Notes under the pieces: generated by a model | Told to the model about the DNA's origin: nothing | Database searches by the model: none | The model's input: only the letters and a program-made list of their open reading frames with translations | Made by a program: the position numbers and the translations under genes | Assembly: GCA_903945605.1 (NCBI GenBank) | Contig: CAJAWH010000071.1 | Coordinates: forward strand, 1-34,425 | Source of the DNA: an uncultured Methylococcaceae bacterium | GTDB taxonomy: Bacteria; Pseudomonadota; Gammaproteobacteria; Methylococcales; Methylomonadaceae | Length of the DNA: 34,425 nucleotides | Direction of reading: 5' to 3' | In this document: one piece after another, positions 1 to 9,290 of the stretch | How the letters are laid out: each line of letters begins with the position of its first letter | Position numbering within the stretch: the stretch's first letter is position 1

Positions 1-1397
1 GCCAACTTGCTATGCTGGATGGAATAAGAGAAATAAACAATCAGCCCCAACACTAACCAAACCACAAAACGCAGCCAAGTGATGGCTGGCAAAAATGCCA
101 TTAATGCGCCGCAGGACAGCATTCCCATAATGGGAAACAGCGGGCTAAACGGAGAGCGGAACGGGCGCGGCAAGTCCGGCTGGGTGATACGCAGCACAAT
201 AACGCCCAGACACACCAGCACAAACGCTGCCAATGTGCCGATATTGACCAGCTCTGCCAGATCGCCCAATGGGATAAATCCCGCCACGGTGGCCATAATT
301 AGGCCACAGATCACAATCACCCGCACCGGCGTTTGGGTATGCGGGTTGACCTTGCTGAAAAACGGCGAAAACAATCCATCGCGTGACATGGCGAAGATAA
401 TACGGGTCAGGCCGTAATATAACACCAGCATCACAGTGGTGAGTCCGGCAATAACGCCCGTGGCAATCAAGGCCGATGCCCAAGAGTAACCCAATAAGGT
501 CATGGCATGGGAAACCGGTGAGGAAACATTAAGCTGGGTATACGGCACTACGCCGGTGAGCAGGGCGGACACGACAATATACACTAAGGTGCAAAAAGCC
601 AACGAGGTGACAATACCGAACGGCAAATCTTTTTGCGGGTTTTTCGCTTCTTCGGCGGCGGTGGATACCGCATCGAAACCCACATAAGCGAAAAACACCA
701 GCGACGCGCCTGCCAGCACGCCGGTGGTCTTGCCATCGGGCAGGGTCTGGAACCAACCAAACGGCATAAAAGGTTGCCAATTGTCAGGATTGACATTAAA
801 CGATGCCACGGCAATAAATATACTGATGGTGATCAGCTTAACAATGACCATCACATTATTGACCCGTGCGCCGTGTTTGACACCGATGATAAGCAATGCC
901 ATCAGCATCAGGATAATCAGCGAAGCGGGCAGGTTGATAAGGCCGCCCAGTTTTGGCGCTTTGCTCAAGAAATCCGGAAAAGGCATCCCTAACGCTTCCA
1001 GTGCATTGCAAAAATACCCTGCCCAACCATTGGCCACCGCTGCCACCGATATGCCATACTCCAACAACAAATCCCAACCGATGATAAAGGCGAACAGCTC
1101 GCCAAAGGCCGCGTAACTGTAGCCGTAAGCACTGCCACAGCCGCCCACCGAGGCGGACAATTCGGCGTAGGACAATGCGGCAAAAGCGCAGGCACAACCG
1201 GCAATAATAAAGGAGAAGATAACAGCCGGCCCGGCTTGGGTGGCGGCGGCAATGCCGGTCAGCACAAATATGCCAGTGCCGATAATGGCGCCAATGCCTA
1301 AGAAGGCCAAATCCCAGGCGGATAGGCAGCGGTGCAAGCTAGTGGCAGTCCCGTCCTCCGGGGTGACGCGTTTGGTGCGGAAAATAGGTAGCGGCAT
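1..1397 (-). CDS. APC-superfamily amino-acid permease (C-terminus cut by window edge)
   Basis: The minus-strand frame is open from an ATG at 1397 to the left edge, giving about 465 residues without a stop. The protein is very hydrophobic, with about twelve membrane segments. It opens with a short cytosolic N-terminus, then the first-helix motif GIGAIIGTGIFVLTG, which is the unwound substrate-binding helix typical of APC/cationic amino-acid transporters. FFAYVGFDAVSTAAEEAKNP is the conserved helix-6 loop of the CAT/YfnA-like branch. It should import amino acids across the inner membrane; the substrate cannot be read from sequence. No strong ribosome binding site precedes the ATG. The gene is transcribed away from the L,D-transpeptidase, with a 377-base gap between the two starts. 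Confidence 0.9.
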   Translation of the reverse strand, partial: MPLPIFRTKRVTPEDGTATSLHRCLSAWDLAFLGIGAIIGTGIFVLTGIAAATQAGPAVIFSFIIAGCACAFAALSYAELSASVGGCGSAYGYSYAAFGELFAFIIGWDLLLEYGISVAAVANGWAGYFCNALEALGMPFPDFLSKAPKLGGLINLPASLIILMLMALLIIGVKHGARVNNVMVIVKLITISIFIAVASFNVNPDNWQPFMPFGWFQTLPDGKTTGVLAGASLVFFAYVGFDAVSTAAEEAKNPQKDLPFGIVTSLAFCTLVYIVVSALLTGVVPYTQLNVSSPVSHAMTLLGYSWASALIATGVIAGLTTVMLVLYYGLTRIIFAMSRDGLFSPFFSKVNPHTQTPVRVIVICGLIMATVAGFIPLGDLAELVNIGTLAAFVLVCLGVIVLRITQPDLPRPFRSPFSPLFPIMGMLSCGALMAFLPAITWLRFVVWLVLGLIVYFSYSIQHSKL

Positions 1398-1774
1398 AGT
1401 GGTCAAAGCGAATAATAAACAATAGGGGTGGCTAGGATTATAAGCAGTCGCCCAAAATTTGTCCGGAATTTTATACCGGCAAGGCTATAGCTGAATAATG
1501 GTGATCAACGGCTATGTAGTGGCGTGGGGCTATCCAAAAGGCCGCCCCCACCGGCCTATCATGCAACGTTGTCTGCACGCACCATTAATGGTCATTGAAT
1601 CAAGCCATTGGCAATCAGCTGAAAAACAAAAAGTGTTTGAAAAATGGTTTAATGTGATGCTGCATGATAAAATAATGGTCAAACGCTGATGGTCTACCCT
1701 ATGTCCGCCGCCCTGTCCCAATTGCCGCCCTACCTCCAACGCTGTTTTTGCCTTTTGCCTGAGTAACGTCATTA
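1398..1774. other. Divergent intergenic region without a convincing gene
   Basis: This 377-base gap lies between two divergent genes and must hold both promoters. A 63-codon plus-strand frame (1498-1689) and a 25-codon frame (1689-1766, ATG to TAA just before the next gene) exist. Neither has a good ribosome binding site or recognisable sequence, so I do not call them genes. No terminator or long repeat was seen. Confidence 0.4.
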
Positions 1775-3037
1775 ATGAAATCCGCTATTTTTTTCGCCCG
1801 TTTGTTTCTATTTTTAACGCCCTACAGTCTGGCATCGGCCACCACTTATGATTTGCCGCCCACCCCCGGCGATTCTGTGGTCAGCAAATTCCAAGATGAG
1901 GACACCTACATACCTGCCGAACAAAACGAAACTTTATTGGATGTGGCACGCACCAATTTGTTAGGGCAAATGGAAATTGTCCGGCTTAACCAAAACCTAG
2001 ACCGTTGGTTGGTCAAAAAAGGCCAAAATGTCCGCTTGCCAAACCGGCGCATCCTGCCTGATACGCCGCATGAGGGGATTGTGCTTAACATTGCCGAATA
2101 CCGGATGTTCTACTACCCGCCCAATAACCCCGGCAAAGTGATGTCCTTTGCCAACGGTGTGGGGCGGCAAGATTGGAAAACACCGCTGGGCAAAACCAGC
2201 GTGGCCAAAAAGGTAAAAGACCCCGCTTGGCATCCGCCCGAATCTATCCGCCGCGAACATGCCGCCAATGGTGACCCGTTGCCGGAAATTGTCCCCCCAG
2301 GCCCGCACAACCCTTTAGGCGCTTATGCCCTGCACCTTAACTTGCCGGGTGAGTACCGCATCCATGGCACCGACATCGATAAGATTTATGGTATTGGTAT
2401 GCAAATCACCCACGGCTGTATGCGTATGTACCCAGAAGACATCCAGACTTTATACAATGCGGTGGAGGTGGGCACACCGGTATATCTGGTCAAACAGCCC
2501 ATTAAAGTGGGTTGGTTGGACAATACGCTCTATATTGAAGCCCATCCCGACTTGGAAGGCGAAGAAATGGATCAAGCACAGCGTTATGAATTTGCCCTAC
2601 AGTTGATTAAAAAAGCCACTCATGAAGATTTTCCCGAAATCGACCAAGAAGCGTTAAACAAAGCGCTCACTGAATTGTCGGGCAACCCAACCGCCATTTA
2701 CGAACGGCTGCCGGGGCAGTCGGTAGCCGCCCCCGCCCCACCGCCTAAACCGATAGCGGCAGTTAAGCCCAAGGCCGCTGCAACAACAGTAAAAACTAGC
2801 TTGGCAGCACCCGCCAAAACAAGCGATAAAGGCGTAAAAAAAGCCGCTTCCGCCGCCATTAAGCCAGCAAAAAAAGCAACGGTTGCTGTTGCGGCAGTTA
2901 GCAAAACCACTAAAAAAGTAGCCAAAGCGCCCGCCCCCAAAAAAAACGTATTGCTCGCCGCTGATGATGTTAAAAAACAAGACAAGAAAGCGGCAAAAAA
3001 ACAAGGTTCCCCAGGCGGCTATTATCGGGGCACTTAA
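1775..3037 (+). CDS. Exported L,D-transpeptidase (YkuD family) with Lys/Ala/Pro-rich tail
   Basis: The 420-aa protein starts with a signal peptide (residues 1-22, hydrophobic, ending ASA). Next is a LysM-like stretch (about 45-90) with N-Q-N-L and V-R-L-P-N, then a YkuD catalytic domain (about 100-240). The catalytic motif is HGTD at 197-200 followed by HGCMRM at 213-218, with Cys215 the expected nucleophile. Family members form 3-3 or 1-3 crosslinks in peptidoglycan or attach proteins to it, in the periplasm. From about residue 315 to the end the protein is an unusual low-complexity tail of K, A, P and V with many AAK/KKA units, resembling histone-H1-like basic tails. It may bind acidic cell-wall polymers (inference). 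The gene stands alone. Confidence 0.9.
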   Translation: MKSAIFFARLFLFLTPYSLASATTYDLPPTPGDSVVSKFQDEDTYIPAEQNETLLDVARTNLLGQMEIVRLNQNLDRWLVKKGQNVRLPNRRILPDTPHEGIVLNIAEYRMFYYPPNNPGKVMSFANGVGRQDWKTPLGKTSVAKKVKDPAWHPPESIRREHAANGDPLPEIVPPGPHNPLGAYALHLNLPGEYRIHGTDIDKIYGIGMQITHGCMRMYPEDIQTLYNAVEVGTPVYLVKQPIKVGWLDNTLYIEAHPDLEGEEMDQAQRYEFALQLIKKATHEDFPEIDQEALNKALTELSGNPTAIYERLPGQSVAAPAPPPKPIAAVKPKAAATTVKTSLAAPAKTSDKGVKKAASAAIKPAKKATVAVAAVSKTTKKVAKAPAPKKNVLLAADDVKKQDKKAAKKQGSPGGYYRGT

Positions 3038-3150
3038 AGAAGCGGCGGCAGTGTTTAGCCTATCGGCGGTGCGGTTTATTTTCTTGCGGCAACGGTATTT
3101 GTCTGTTTGTTATGTTATAAACACTGCTTGTTTTTGACATTAATGGACTC

Positions 3151-4473
3151 ATGAACACTCTTTTATTGACCTTGGTCGCGCTGTCGTTAGTGGCGCTGAA
3201 CGGTTTTTTTGTTGCCGCAGAATTTGGCTTGGTCAAATTACGGCATACCCGCCTACGCGCCATTATTGCCAAGCACGGCTGGCGCGGGCGTATTCTGGCC
3301 AAAGTCCATGGCAAACTGGACGCTTATTTGTCCGCTTGCCAGTTGGGCATAACGCTGGCCTCGTTGGGTTTGGGCTGGATTGGTGAACCGGCTTTTGTCC
3401 GGCTGCTGGAACCCCTGCTGATCACTATTCCCATCACCTCGCCTGAACTGCTGCATGGCATATCCTTTGCCGTTGCGTTTTCCACCATATCCTTTTTGCA
3501 TATCGTGGTCGGTGAACTGGCCCCTAAATCATTGGCTATCCGTAGCCCGGAGAGCATCGCCCTGATCGGTGCCGTACCGCTTTATGGGTTTTATTGGCTA
3601 ATGTTCCCAGCCATTTGGCTGCTCAATAACAGTGCCAACTTAGTATTATTTGTCATGGGCTTATCCAGAAGCCACGGGCATGATGCCAGCTACTCCTCCG
3701 AAGAACTGAAATTTATCTTACGCAGCAATCACGCCAGTGAAAGCTTTAATCGGGATGAATGGAATATTTTGGCGCAAACACTGGATTTTAGCGAACTGGA
3801 AGTTTCAGACCTGATGCGGCCATTACATGAAGTGACCGCTTTGTACCAGTCAAAATCCTTGGCGGAAAACTTGGCCACCGTGTATAAAACCCGTTTTAGC
3901 CGTTACCCGTATTTTGCCGCGAACGGCATTGATGTGCTGGGGGTGATCCATTTAAAAGATTTGTTTTTGGCGCAGCAACAATTACAGGCAATTGATAAGT
4001 TAGAACCTTTTTTACGCCCTATCCAGTATATACCGCCGCATACCTCCGCTATGGCGATGATACGGCATTTCCGCACCGGCGCCTCGCACTTTACCATGAT
4101 CGGCCAACAAGGCGAAAAGCCCGAAGGCTTTATCACCCTCGATAATTTGTTAAGCGCGATTGTCGGCGAAATACGCGACGAGTTCCGTCACAATAATAAC
4201 GACTGGGCGCGCTTTGATGATGGCACGTTGATTGTCAGGGGCAGCTTGCCCATTTTCTCGCTGGAACGGATTTTGGCGATTGACATAGAAAATGAGGCGC
4301 TGGATTTGGAAGACACCGCCTCGCTGGGCGGCCTGATTATGACGAAATTAGGGGATATCCCAGTACAAGAGCAGAGAATTGCTTTTAAGCAATTTGATGT
4401 GCTGGTCAAAAAAATGGACGGGCCGCGTATCGTGTTTGTGCAGATATTCCCTAAGCCGCCGGATAAGCTTTAA
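3151..4473 (+). CDS. CNNM/CorC-HlyC family membrane protein with CBS domains
   Basis: This 440-aa protein has the standard order: a DUF21/CNNM transmembrane domain (about 1-190, with FFVAAEFGLVKLRHTRL near the start and GELAPKSLAIRSPE), a CBS pair (about 205-335, with VSDLMRPLHEVTALY and GVIHLKDLF), and a C-terminal CorC_HlyC transporter-associated domain (about 345-435). Family members are inner-membrane proteins linked to Mg2+/Co2+ efflux or homeostasis; the ion is not deducible here. Its TAA at 4471-4473 interlocks with the TAA of the convergent rsfS at 4470-4472, so there is no room for a shared terminator between them. Confidence 0.92.
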   Translation: MNTLLLTLVALSLVALNGFFVAAEFGLVKLRHTRLRAIIAKHGWRGRILAKVHGKLDAYLSACQLGITLASLGLGWIGEPAFVRLLEPLLITIPITSPELLHGISFAVAFSTISFLHIVVGELAPKSLAIRSPESIALIGAVPLYGFYWLMFPAIWLLNNSANLVLFVMGLSRSHGHDASYSSEELKFILRSNHASESFNRDEWNILAQTLDFSELEVSDLMRPLHEVTALYQSKSLAENLATVYKTRFSRYPYFAANGIDVLGVIHLKDLFLAQQQLQAIDKLEPFLRPIQYIPPHTSAMAMIRHFRTGASHFTMIGQQGEKPEGFITLDNLLSAIVGEIRDEFRHNNNDWARFDDGTLIVRGSLPIFSLERILAIDIENEALDLEDTASLGGLIMTKLGDIPVQEQRIAFKQFDVLVKKMDGPRIVFVQIFPKPPDKL

Positions 4474-4862
4474 CCGGCCTGATAACTGCCCATACCCATT
4501 GCCACCCTGTCACTTTCAGCTGCATTGGCGGCAGCCGTGCCGTCAACCGACCATAATTTCTCAAGCTGATAAAATTCACGGGCTTGTGCGGTCATGGCAT
4601 GGACAATGATATCGCCCATATCCAGCAACACCCAATCCGACCCTAAGCCGCCTTCAATACCCAATGGCTGTAGCCCGTTTTCAATGCATTTGGCAGCTAC
4701 ATGGTCGCATAACGACTTGAGGTGACGGTCTGATGTGCCAGTGACCAGCAACATGTAATCGGTAAAGGTGGTTTTGTTGCGTACATCCAAGGTGGTTATG
4801 TATAAACCTTTGCGCTCGTCCAATACGTCTTGGACTATTTTCAGTAATGCTTCTGTCTGCAT
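4470..4862 (-). CDS. rsfS: Ribosomal silencing factor RsfS
   Basis: The 130-aa protein matches the RsfS/DUF143 (Iojap) family along its length: ITTLDVRNKTTFTDYMLLVTGTSDRH near the N-terminus, then GIEGGLGSDWVLLDMGDIIVHAM and the end EFYQLEKLW. RsfS binds ribosomal protein uL14 and blocks 30S-50S joining when nutrients are scarce. It is the last gene of proA-nadD-rsfS: its ATG directly follows the nadD stop with no gap, which suggests translational coupling. The nadD-rsfS order is classic in gammaproteobacteria. About 20 residues follow the conserved YQLEKLW end and look unstructured. Confidence 0.95.
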   Translation of the reverse strand: MQTEALLKIVQDVLDERKGLYITTLDVRNKTTFTDYMLLVTGTSDRHLKSLCDHVAAKCIENGLQPLGIEGGLGSDWVLLDMGDIIVHAMTAQAREFYQLEKLWSVDGTAAANAAESDRVAMGMGSYQAG

Positions 4863-5501
4863 TCAATTTCCTGTTTGATCGATGGGATGGTAAAGTTTTT
4901 GCTGATTGATGTAGGCAATCACGGTATCGGGCAGTAAAAATGCCGGATTATGTTGTCCGGCAATCATCTGCCTAATGGCGGTCGCTGCAATATCCAGCGG
5001 GGTAATGGCCTGAAAGTATAACTGACCGGCTAGGTTTTCTGATAATGGCTGGCTGCTTTGCGCCAGTTTGGCGCTTAAAAAGCTGCACAAGGGTGGGTTG
5101 CTATAGCCGGGCCGCGTAATGACAACAACATGGGCCAAGGCAAACAAATCTTGCCAGCGCTTCCATGCCGTCAAATGACCAAAAGCATCGGCACCAATAA
5201 ACAGCAGCAAGGGTTGCTGGGGGTAATCTTGGCGTAACGAGGCGAGTGTGTCTATCATATAAGAAACGCCACCACGTTTAATTTCGCGGTCATCGGCAAC
5301 CAGCCCGGCATGGCTCGCCAACGCCAACTGCAACATAGCCAGCCGCTGCTGCGCCGATGCGGCTGGCACATCGCGGTGCGGTGGCTGTGCACAAGGTATC
5401 ATACACACTTGCGCCAAGCCTAACCGCTCTTTAACTTCCACTGCCGCGCGTAAATGACCGTAGTGGATAGGGTCAAAAGTGCCGCCTAAAATACCAATCA
5501 T
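4863..5501 (-). CDS. nadD: Nicotinate-nucleotide adenylyltransferase NadD
   Basis: The 212-aa protein begins with GGTFDPIHYGHL, the nucleotidyltransferase HxGH motif (His13, His16). It continues with MIPCAQPPHR, the family's substrate loop, and FIGADAFGHLTAWKRW. The C-terminal DIAATAIRQMI matches the family's ISxTxIR signature with substitutions. NadD transfers AMP from ATP to nicotinate mononucleotide to make deamido-NAD in the cytoplasm, a core NAD biosynthesis step. The gene lies exactly between proA and rsfS, with no bases between its ATG and the proA stop. Confidence 0.96.
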   Translation of the reverse strand: MIGILGGTFDPIHYGHLRAAVEVKERLGLAQVCMIPCAQPPHRDVPAASAQQRLAMLQLALASHAGLVADDREIKRGGVSYMIDTLASLRQDYPQQPLLLFIGADAFGHLTAWKRWQDLFALAHVVVITRPGYSNPPLCSFLSAKLAQSSQPLSENLAGQLYFQAITPLDIAATAIRQMIAGQHNPAFLLPDTVIAYINQQKLYHPIDQTGN

Positions 5502-6758
5502 TTAGTGCCGTATATGACCATCACCCAGCACGATATATTTTAACGAGGTCAAGCCCAGCAAGCCTACCGGGCCACGGGCATGGAGCTTAGCGGTGGAAAT
5601 GCCTATTTCTGCGCCCAAGCCGTATTCAAAACCGTCAGCAAAGCGGGTGGACGCGTTCACCATCACGGAACTGGAATCCACTTCCCGCAAAAAACGTCTG
5701 GCTAACGTGTAGTCTTCAGTGACAATCGCCTCGGTGTGGGCGGAACCGTATCGGTTAATATGGTCAATCGCGTCGTCAATACCCTCAACAATACGGATGG
5801 ACAAAATAGGCGCCAAGTATTCGCTACGCCAATCCGCTTCAGTGGCCCTAATACAGCCCGGGATTAAAGAACAGGTTTTGGCACAGCCGCGCAATTCCAC
5901 GCCTTTAGTGCGATAGATGTCCGCCAATAGCGGCAACACTTGAGCAGCAATGCCCTCGGCAACCAACAAGGTTTCCATGGCATTGCATACCCCGTAACGG
6001 TGCGTTTTGGCGTTGTCGGCAATCGCCACCGCTTTTGCAATATCGGCTTTGTCATCGATATAAACATGGCATATCCCGTCCAAGTGCTTAATGACCGGAA
6101 TGGTGGCCTCTTGGCTGATACGTTCTATCAAGCTTTTGCCACCACGCGGCACGATGACATCAACATATTCGCTCAAGGTAATCAATTCGCCCACGGCGGC
6201 ACGGTCTGCGGTGGCGACAATCTGCACCGCATGTGCAGGCAATCCGGCTGCTGTCAAGCCTTGCAGGATACAAGCAGCAATGGCTTGGTTAGAATGGAAC
6301 GCTTCCGAGCCGCCCCGCAAAATACAAGCATTACCCGATTTTAAGCACAGGGCGGCGGCATCTACGGTGACATTGGGGCGCGATTCGTAAATAATGCCAA
6401 TGACGCCTAATGGCATCCGCATTTGCCCCACTTGGATACCGGAAGGGCGGAAACTTAAGCCGGTTATTTCGCCAACTGGGTCTGGCAAAGCGGCCACTTG
6501 CCTTAAGCCATCTATCATGGCTTGCAGCGTTTTGGGTGACAAGGTCAAGCGGTCCAAAGAAGCCGCATCCAAGCCGTTTTGTTGGCCTGCCAGCAAGTCT
6601 TTTTGGTTTTCGGCCGTTAGGTGGGCGGTGCTGTCGGCAATCACCTCGGCTATTGCAAGCAATGCTTGGTTTTTTTTGCCGGTATCGGTTTTGCCCAGTT
6701 CCCTACCCGCACTTCTGGCTTGCTGGCCTAAAGTTTGCATATAAGCTTTAATATCCAT
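5502..6758 (-). CDS. proA: Gamma-glutamyl phosphate reductase ProA
   Basis: ProA reduces gamma-glutamyl phosphate to glutamate semialdehyde with NADPH, the second step of proline synthesis. The chosen start at 6758 ([11 protein letters not shown]) gives 418 aa, the family's usual length. An upstream in-frame ATG at 6818 would add 20 residues with no family similarity. Visible family blocks are [30 protein letters not shown], the catalytic Cys block [14 protein letters not shown] (Cys258 in the 418-aa numbering) and [21 protein letters not shown] near the end. No proB lies nearby. It leads an operon with nadD and rsfS. Confidence 0.96.
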   Translation of the reverse strand: MDIKAYMQTLGQQARSAGRELGKTDTGKKNQALLAIAEVIADSTAHLTAENQKDLLAGQQNGLDAASLDRLTLSPKTLQAMIDGLRQVAALPDPVGEITGLSFRPSGIQVGQMRMPLGVIGIIYESRPNVTVDAAALCLKSGNACILRGGSEAFHSNQAIAACILQGLTAAGLPAHAVQIVATADRAAVGELITLSEYVDVIVPRGGKSLIERISQEATIPVIKHLDGICHVYIDDKADIAKAVAIADNAKTHRYGVCNAMETLLVAEGIAAQVLPLLADIYRTKGVELRGCAKTCSLIPGCIRATEADWRSEYLAPILSIRIVEGIDDAIDHINRYGSAHTEAIVTEDYTLARRFLREVDSSSVMVNASTRFADGFEYGLGAEIGISTAKLHARGPVGLLGLTSLKYIVLGDGHIRH

Positions 6759-6910
6759 CCTACCCACATTAACCGAATAATTGACTAATCGGGTATTATA
6801 TCGCTTAATGCTTGCCATTAAAAGCGTTGCTTATTAATAACTATAAGATTTCTATTGCATTTACATCGTTAAATGACCGGTAGCCAACACCGCTCCAGCA
6901 AAACCACCCG

Positions 6911-9022
6911 CTAGGTGTGATTGCCAGCAATGACATATAAGGTCACTGAATTGGCCGGAAAGGTACTGTTTATCACCGTACCTTTGATGGTTTGGTCAGC
7001 CAGATGGACAATCTGGTTAAGGTTGGCCGGGCTGTACCGCCAAGTCTGCAAAACACCGCTGGGGGTGAAATGGCTTAGGCTTAATGGCGCAGTCAAACCA
7101 CCGGTTGTTTTGTTAATCACCATCAGGGTCAAAGCCCCATTGCTGCTATTTTCCGCCGCATAAATCGCCAAGTTAGCAGGGTAATTGCTTGCAGCGCTGA
7201 CACTGGTGTCACCAAAAGTGCTTCCTAGGCCGTCATAGTTGCGGTACAGTCGGAACGCATAGGCAAGCGGCTGGTTGGCGCTTAATGTCCCGTCTGGCCA
7301 TAAGGTGGCAAGCCCCAAGCCTTCACGGCCGAAGATACCTAATACATCCGCTTGCGCCAAAGCACCATTAATGCTTTCCGGCGCCCCCCAGTTGTACTCT
7401 GAAATGGCCAACTGGGTGCCGGGATAATTGGCGCTGACCCAATTACGCAGCAGTGGTATCAGTTGAATGATGCCATTATTAGGCCCAGCGGAACTTATCC
7501 AGCTTTGATCGACATAGCTAGGGTCCCACAAAGAGCGGGTGCTCTGCAAACGCAATGCTTGGGTCGCGGCATTTCCGGCGGGCGACAAGGCAACACCTGC
7601 CGATGCCGGATAATAATGCACATCCAGATAATCCAACAGCCGCACCCCGGTTTTTTTCTCGTAGGCTTGCATTTGTTGCAAATACCAAGGGATTAGCGGG
7701 ATGCCGCCGTGGGCGTTTCGGTCAGGGGTGGTGGACCATAAACCCTGTTGCCCATCACGAGGCGAGTTCCAGTAGTAAGTCCAACCATCCACCACCGGCC
7801 CTAAAATTTTTGCACCGGGATCAACCGCCTTAATGGCGGCGGCATAGCGGGTGCTAAGGCTCATTAACTGGTCGTAAGTCAAGCCAACCGGCGCAACATC
7901 CTGATGGGTGGAAAACCAAATATCGGGTTCGTTATCCAAGTTGTAAAAAGCCACGCCGCCATTATTGGCATTGCCATATTGCTGGACTAGATAATTAAGC
8001 CAACTGGTGATAAAAGGCGTGTTGACGGCAAGGCTGGTATCGGTCGGATTATTGCCGGTCACTAGAGAGCCATTGGTTTTGGCACCATTACCACAATCCG
8101 GCCGATAGGGATCGGTTGATTTTTGTGGGCCGTATTTGGCCACGCTGAAACCACAGGTGGATAAATTGCCGTCTTTTGCGACATAACCTATCATAGGCAC
8201 TGTCACCAAGCTTTTTGCCCCAGCCTTTTTGTTGGCGGTGATGAAGGCATTGACGGTGCTGGAACTGCCCATGCGGTCATTCTCAAAAAACCAATCATTG
8301 GCATGGTTGTAGGTGTCGAGCTGCCAATTATAACGGCTGGTTTCGTTGCCCCCCCAACGGTTGACCGTTATGCCCAAAGTCTGCCATAAACTGGCATCAG
8401 TGGCATTGATGTCATTAATGCCGTAAATAAGCGGACTAATGGCATGACGTGCCGCAGTTGCATCAACAGTCAAACTCAGCTTAGCCACGGGGGCTGCCAC
8501 CAACGTTAACGCGCCGATATAATAGGGAGGAAGCGTGGCGCCGGTATTATCTTGAATGTTTATCCGTGCAATTTGTGCAGGACTGCCTAATGCCGTCAAT
8601 GGCACGCTGATGACCGACCAAGTATTGGCCATCGGGGTAAAATAATAAGCCGTGCTGGCATTGCCCGCGTTATCTTGGGTGGTTAACGCCAAAACGGTTT
8701 TATTGCTGCCCAATCCGGTCGAACCGTAAACGGCTATTTGCAGTGATTGGTAGGTTGCCGTATTGACCGGCGTGCTGTTGTCCAAGGAAAAACCCGCCCA
8801 CCCCGCGTTATAGCTGATGGACAAGGTGGGATTGCCATTATATTGGGTGGTGGCACTGGTTTGATAGCTGGTGTTCCATGACCAATTTGCCCACCCCGCC
8901 GCAATCGCGCCCTTGCTGATGATGACCGTGTCAGCGACCGATAGCGACGTGTATAAGGCCGCGAAAAACAGCAGGCTAACCAACAGGCAAGTTTTTTTGA
9001 CTTTATTTGTAATATATTTCAT
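6911..9022 (-). CDS. Secreted glycoside hydrolase family 44 (endoglucanase/xyloglucanase type)
   Basis: The 703-aa protein has a signal peptide (1-30, cut near SVA/DT). A beta-rich, carbohydrate-binding-like domain follows (about 31-178, ending at YYIGALTLV), then a catalytic domain (about 185-610) and a C-terminal beta-sandwich (about 615-703). The catalytic part carries GH44 hallmarks: NRWGGNETSRYNW (221-233), FYNLDNEPDIW with the presumed acid/base Glu365, and LAISEYNWGAPES with the presumed nucleophile Glu542. GH44 enzymes cleave internal beta-1,4 bonds in cellulose, xyloglucan or related glucans outside the cell. Start choice is supported by AAGGAT upstream of the ATG. The gene is single, with no cellulase cluster around it. 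Confidence 0.88.
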   Translation of the reverse strand: MKYITNKVKKTCLLVSLLFFAALYTSLSVADTVIISKGAIAAGWANWSWNTSYQTSATTQYNGNPTLSISYNAGWAGFSLDNSTPVNTATYQSLQIAVYGSTGLGSNKTVLALTTQDNAGNASTAYYFTPMANTWSVISVPLTALGSPAQIARINIQDNTGATLPPYYIGALTLVAAPVAKLSLTVDATAARHAISPLIYGINDINATDASLWQTLGITVNRWGGNETSRYNWQLDTYNHANDWFFENDRMGSSSTVNAFITANKKAGAKSLVTVPMIGYVAKDGNLSTCGFSVAKYGPQKSTDPYRPDCGNGAKTNGSLVTGNNPTDTSLAVNTPFITSWLNYLVQQYGNANNGGVAFYNLDNEPDIWFSTHQDVAPVGLTYDQLMSLSTRYAAAIKAVDPGAKILGPVVDGWTYYWNSPRDGQQGLWSTTPDRNAHGGIPLIPWYLQQMQAYEKKTGVRLLDYLDVHYYPASAGVALSPAGNAATQALRLQSTRSLWDPSYVDQSWISSAGPNNGIIQLIPLLRNWVSANYPGTQLAISEYNWGAPESINGALAQADVLGIFGREGLGLATLWPDGTLSANQPLAYAFRLYRNYDGLGSTFGDTSVSAASNYPANLAIYAAENSSNGALTLMVINKTTGGLTAPLSLSHFTPSGVLQTWRYSPANLNQIVHLADQTIKGTVINSTFPANSVTLYVIAGNHT

Positions 9023-9290
9023 ATCAAAATCCTTAGCTTTGCCACAGCTTGTTATTGCTAAAAGTTACCTGGTGGAGCAACGTACTCTAATAGCTTGTAA
9101 TTTAGTCCAATAAATGGCGATTAGCAAACAAATTGCGTAAACTGTAAGGCAAACGCCAACAGGATGCCGCTTTGTTGTGGCGGACATTTTGTGCGTATAA
9201 CACCACTGACCTGCACTTTTGCACTTCCACCCTAAAACCCATCTCTATTAAAATGCAACGTCATCCCGCAACATTAACCCAGGTTACACC
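9023..9290. other. Divergent intergenic region, GH44 and permease promoters
   Basis: This 268-base gap separates the divergent GH44 gene and the ABC permease gene. It must contain both start regions. I could not pick a convincing -35/-10 pair, and there is no long repeat, small ORF or terminator. An AAGGAT Shine-Dalgarno lies just upstream of the GH44 ATG, and CCCAGG precedes the permease ATG. Confidence 0.35.

Noticed and set aside
145-1252. Several minus-strand short frames inside the permease gene
   Set aside because: They are other-frame shadows. One continuous frame from 1397 to the edge explains the sequence.
1498-1689. 63-codon plus-strand frame
   Set aside because: No ribosome binding site, no recognisable protein and ordinary intergenic context.
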